Shown one piece after another: positions 5,513 through 8,080 of a stretch of DNA of 8,080 nt; position 1 is the stretch's first letter; every line of letters begins with the position of its first letter. The stretch is taken from contig DRPO01000592.1 in assembly GCA_011330835.1 (NCBI GenBank), positions 1 to 8,080 of the forward strand, read 5' to 3'. The position numbers were made by a program, and so were the translations under genes. Below the pieces are notes generated by a model, which worked only from the letters and a program-made list of their open reading frames with translations, made no database searches and was not told the DNA's origin. The stretch comes from Gammaproteobacteria bacterium. GTDB taxonomy: Bacteria > Pseudomonadota > Gammaproteobacteria > UWMA-0217.

Positions 5513-5588
5513 TGGAGCGGGAAACCAGATTCGAACTGGCGACCCCAACCTTGGCAAGGTTGTGCTCTACCAACTGAGCTATTCCCGC
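5513..5588 (-). tRNA. glyW: tRNA-Gly (anticodon GCC)
   Basis: A 76 nt cloverleaf with CCA encoded. The acceptor GCGGGAA pairs with TTCCCGC, the D-arm contains AGCTCAGTTGGTAGAGC, and the anticodon loop CTTGCCAAG has GCC at 5553-5555. The T-arm holds GTTCGAATC, and the discriminator is U73, normal for bacterial tRNA-Gly. It reads GGC and GGU codons. It lies 81 bp downstream of pgsA with its own promoter and is followed by a strong terminator. In E. coli the equivalent glyW is followed by cysT and leuZ; neither is seen here before the terminator. Confidence 0.98.
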
Positions 5589-5600
5589 GTGAGGCTGCGT

Positions 5601-5628
5601 ATTATGGCGAAGTACTCGCGACTGTCAA
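5601..5628 (-). promoter_or_regulatory. Promoter of tRNA-Gly
   Basis: On the minus strand a consensus TTGACA (5623-5628) lies 16 nt from CATAAT (5601-5606, five of six). A GC-rich ACGCAGCC discriminator follows, and the tRNA 5' end comes about 12 nt after the -10. This near-consensus form suits a strongly expressed stable RNA and makes the tRNA independent of uvrC-pgsA transcription. Confidence 0.8.
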
Positions 5629-5669
5629 GAGGGTTTTCCATCGAATCACCACTTTTTTCTCAATCCGGG

Positions 5670-6215
5670 TTACTCCGTCAATGCCGATCTCAGGTAGATA
5701 ATCATCGACCACAAGGTCAGCGCGGCGGCGACCATCAGCAGCCAGTAGCCGATCTGGAAGATCGGCAGCCCGAAAATCGGTTTTTCGTAAAGCAGAAAGA
5801 ACAAGGAAAACATCTGTACGGTGGTTTTGACCTTGCCCACGTATGACACTTTGACCTTGCTGCGCTCGCCGAGTTCCGCCATCCATTCCCGCAGGGCGGA
5901 GACGGTGATTTCCCGGCCAATGATGATGACCGCCGCGACAGCCAGCCAGACGCCGCCAAAGCGCTCGACGATGATGACCAGCAGAGCCGCGACCATGAGC
6001 TTGTCGGCCACCGGGTCGAGGAACGCGCCGAACGAGGAGGTCTGGTTGAGACGGCGCGCGAGGTAGCCATCGAACCAGTCGGTGAATCCCGCCAGCGCGA
6101 AGATGATCGCGGCGATTTCGCCCGACCTCGGTATCGGCGCGTAATAGACCAGGATCACCAGCGGAATGGCGACGATCCGCAGCAGCGTCAGCACGTTGGG
6201 AAGATTGAGATTCAC
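5670..6215 (-). CDS. pgsA: CDP-diacylglycerol--glycerol-3-phosphate 3-phosphatidyltransferase
   Basis: Inner-membrane enzyme that joins CDP-diacylglycerol and sn-glycerol 3-phosphate to make phosphatidylglycerol phosphate, the committed step to phosphatidylglycerol and cardiolipin. At 181 residues it is nearly the same length as E. coli PgsA. The CDP-alcohol phosphotransferase signature is complete: D46, D49-G50, A53-R54, G63, D67 and D71, with standard spacing, binding the catalytic metals. Several hydrophobic segments (about 8-24, 33-45, 72-84, 88-98, 130-142, 152-175) fit a polytopic protein. The start is GTG at 6215, giving the family N-terminus NLPNVLTLLRI; no ATG is available in that region. 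No Shine-Dalgarno is visible, and the start lies 15 bp after the uvrC stop, so translation is probably coupled. The uvrC-pgsA-tRNA-Gly order is conserved with enterics. Confidence 0.97.
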   Translation of the reverse strand: MNLNLPNVLTLLRIVAIPLVILVYYAPIPRSGEIAAIIFALAGFTDWFDGYLARRLNQTSSFGAFLDPVADKLMVAALLVIIVERFGGVWLAVAAVIIIGREITVSALREWMAELGERSKVKVSYVGKVKTTVQMFSLFFLLYEKPIFGLPIFQIGYWLLMVAAALTLWSMIIYLRSALTE

Positions 6216-6230
6216 GATTCGTGTTGTTGT

Positions 6231-8063
6231 TTACGGGTTGCTTTCCGGATGATAGACATCGTACACCTGCCGGGCCAGTTTTCTACTGATGCCCGGTACT
6301 TTTTGCAATTCATCGACACTTGCCCGGGTGACGCCCCGGATGCCGCCAAACGCCTTGAGCAATGCTTGCCGCCGTTTCGGCCCCAGCCCCGGAATGTCTT
6401 CCAGCGTGGACTGGGTGCGGGTCTTGCCGCGCCGCGCCCGGTGGCCGGTGATCGCGAAACGGTGCGATTCGTCGCGCAGATGTTGCACCAGCAAGAAACC
6501 GGGAGAATTCGCGGGCAGCGTCAGACCTTGCGGTCGATCGGCGACGAACAGGGTCTCCAGCCCGGACTTGCGCCCTTCCCCCTTGGCGACGCCCACCAGC
6601 GTCATGCCCTGGATCGCCAGCTCCTCCATGACTTCCCGCGCCTGGCGAAGCTGGCCCTTGCCGCCATCCACGAACAGGATATCCGGCAGCGGCGCCTGCT
6701 CCCTGAGCAAACGGCTGTAGCGACGGGTCAACGCCTGACGCATGGCGGCGTAGTCGTCGCCCGGCGCGACATCCCGGATATTGAAGCGCCGGTAGTCGCT
6801 GGTTTTCGGCGCGCCCTCCTCGAAAACGACACAGGAGGCGGTGGTGGATTCGCCCTGGGTATGCGAAATATCGAAACACTCGATACGCGTGGGCCGGGTA
6901 TCGAGTTGCAGGATGTCCTGAAGGCTGTCGACCCGGGCGCGCTGAGCCTCCCGGGTTTCGATCTTGCCGCCCAGCGCCAGGCGGGCGTTGCCCAGCGCCA
7001 TCTCCAGCCAGCGGGCGCGCTTGCCTCGCACCGACGACTGGATCGCGACCTTGCGCCCGGCGCGCTGGCTCAACATCTCCTCGTACAGCTCGCGTTCCGC
7101 CAGCGGCTCGCTGACAATGATCTTCTCCGGAACCTCCCGGCTGTTGTAATACTGCGCGATAAACGCCGCCAGCACCTCGGCTGGCTCGGCGCCAACATCC
7201 GGCAATCTTGGATACCAGGCCCGATTGCCGAGGCTGTTGCCCTGGCGAATGAAGAAAACCTGAACGCAGGCCCGACCGCCCTCGACCACGGCGGCGATGA
7301 CATCGACATTCCCGCTGGCGCCGGAGATCGCCTGCTGCTGGCTGATCTTGCGCAGCATCTCGATCTGGTCGCGGTAATTGGCGGCCTGCTCGAATTCCAG
7401 CGCCCGCGAGGCGGCCTCCATTTGCGCGATTTTTTCAGCGATGATGTCCTGACTGCGCCCTTCCAGAAACCGGATGCTGTCGCGGATGTCGCGGGCGTAA
7501 TCCTCGCGGTCGATCAGCCCCACGCAAGGCGCGGAGCACCGCTTGATCTGGTATTGCAGACAGGGGCGCGATCGGTTATTGAAGTAACTGTCCTCGCAGA
7601 GCCGCACCTGGAATACCTTCTGCAACTGGTTGAGCGTGAAGCGCACCGCCGAGGCGCTGGGATACGGCCCGAAATAGCGATCACTCCGGTTGCGCGCGCC
7701 GCGATGAAAGCTCAAGCGGGGGAACTCGGCCCGGTGCGTCACCCGGATATAGGGATAACTCTTGTCGTCCCGCAGCAGAATGTTGTACCGCGGCTTGAGC
7801 GACTTGATGAGATTGCTCTCCAGCAACAGCGCCTCCGCCTCGGTCGCCGTCACCGTGGTCTTGATATCCACGATCTGCTGCACCATGCGACCGATTCGCA
7901 GACTCTGATGGCGCTTGGTGAAGTAGCTATTGACGCGCTTTTTCAGGTTGACCGCCTTGCCTACATACAGCAGCTCGCCCTTCTCGGCGAACATCTGGTA
8001 GACGCCCGGCTGCTCCGGCAAACGCGAGCGCAACCGCTGGAGACGGGAACCGGAATCAGCCAT
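6231..8063 (-). CDS. uvrC: UvrABC system protein C, excinuclease subunit
   Basis: Nuclease of nucleotide excision repair that cuts the damaged strand on both sides of a lesion after UvrA/UvrB have loaded. At 610 residues it is full length. Domains in order: GIY-YIG nuclease (about 15-95, with GVY at 20-22 and YVGK at 33-36) for the 3' incision; four cysteines C156, C168, C176 and C180, spaced as in the E. coli iron-sulfur cluster; a UVR domain (about 206-240) for UvrB contact; an RNase H-like nuclease for the 5' incision with D398, D437, D466 and H534; and a C-terminal tandem helix-hairpin-helix (about 553-605). The start ATG at 8063 has a GAGG 10 nt upstream. The stop lies 15 bp before pgsA, forming an operon. 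In E. coli uvrY precedes it; the window ends before that can be checked. Confidence 0.98.
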   Translation of the reverse strand: MADSGSRLQRLRSRLPEQPGVYQMFAEKGELLYVGKAVNLKKRVNSYFTKRHQSLRIGRMVQQIVDIKTTVTATEAEALLLESNLIKSLKPRYNILLRDDKSYPYIRVTHRAEFPRLSFHRGARNRSDRYFGPYPSASAVRFTLNQLQKVFQVRLCEDSYFNNRSRPCLQYQIKRCSAPCVGLIDREDYARDIRDSIRFLEGRSQDIIAEKIAQMEAASRALEFEQAANYRDQIEMLRKISQQQAISGASGNVDVIAAVVEGGRACVQVFFIRQGNSLGNRAWYPRLPDVGAEPAEVLAAFIAQYYNSREVPEKIIVSEPLAERELYEEMLSQRAGRKVAIQSSVRGKRARWLEMALGNARLALGGKIETREAQRARVDSLQDILQLDTRPTRIECFDISHTQGESTTASCVVFEEGAPKTSDYRRFNIRDVAPGDDYAAMRQALTRRYSRLLREQAPLPDILFVDGGKGQLRQAREVMEELAIQGMTLVGVAKGEGRKSGLETLFVADRPQGLTLPANSPGFLLVQHLRDESHRFAITGHRARRGKTRTQSTLEDIPGLGPKRRQALLKAFGGIRGVTRASVDELQKVPGISRKLARQVYDVYHPESNP

Positions 8064-8080
8064 CGAGCAAACGCCTCGCC

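Noticed and set aside
5513..5588. tRNA-Gly as an attachment site of an integrated island
   Set aside because: No integrase and no second copy of the tRNA 3' end are seen in the window.
1..8080. CRISPR array, prophage or larger defence island
   Set aside because: No regularly spaced direct repeats, Cas, phage or integrase genes. The only accessory genes are the toxin-antitoxin pair.

Overview
The window is a GC-rich proteobacterial chromosome segment, most likely from a gammaproteobacterium. The strongest pointer is the gene order uvrC - pgsA - tRNA-Gly(GCC) on the minus strand, which is the arrangement known from Escherichia coli (uvrC-pgsA-glyW). The RNase D here also has the length of the E. 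coli enzyme, and its catalytic residues sit at nearly the same positions. I cannot name the genus from the sequence.

Layout. (1) Positions 1-2702, minus strand: an RND efflux operon, with a periplasmic adaptor (membrane fusion protein) followed after 40 bp by the inner-membrane pump. The pump is cut by the window edge after 488 residues. (2) Positions 2703-3433: a 731 bp gene-free stretch holding repeats and signals. These are a degenerate inverted-repeat element (2924-3094), a small palindrome (3106-3121), a minus-strand intrinsic terminator with no obvious gene to serve (3136-3180), and a second, unrelated 131 bp inverted repeat (3187-3317). (3) Positions 3434-4561, plus strand: rnd (RNase D), starting at GTG. 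(4) Positions 4593-5468, minus strand: a FitAB/VapBC-type toxin-antitoxin operon with its own extended -10 promoter and a perfect 20 bp palindromic operator. (5) Positions 5472-8063, minus strand: uvrC, pgsA and tRNA-Gly, closed by a strong hairpin terminator. The tRNA also has its own near-consensus promoter.

The most interesting structure is in the toxin-antitoxin operon. A 161 bp palindromic MITE-like element (5026-5186), with 32 bp terminal inverted repeats and a TA duplication, sits exactly between antitoxin and toxin. Removing it with one TA restores an antitoxin ending in Val-Asp-Leu-Ser-Ser whose TGA overlaps the toxin ATG (ATGA), the usual arrangement for this family. The insertion broke that coupling, gave the antitoxin a 17-residue tail encoded by the element, and put a GAGAAG Shine-Dalgarno-like motif from the element's end 9 nt before the toxin start. 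The gene-free region upstream of the efflux operon appears to hold a diverged relative of the same element (2924-3094), so this is probably a family dispersed in the genome.

Functionally the window combines envelope efflux, stable RNA processing (RNase D), a tRNA gene, phospholipid synthesis (PgsA) and nucleotide excision repair (UvrC) with one accessory module, the toxin-antitoxin pair. That pair lies just downstream of the tRNA-Gly terminator.
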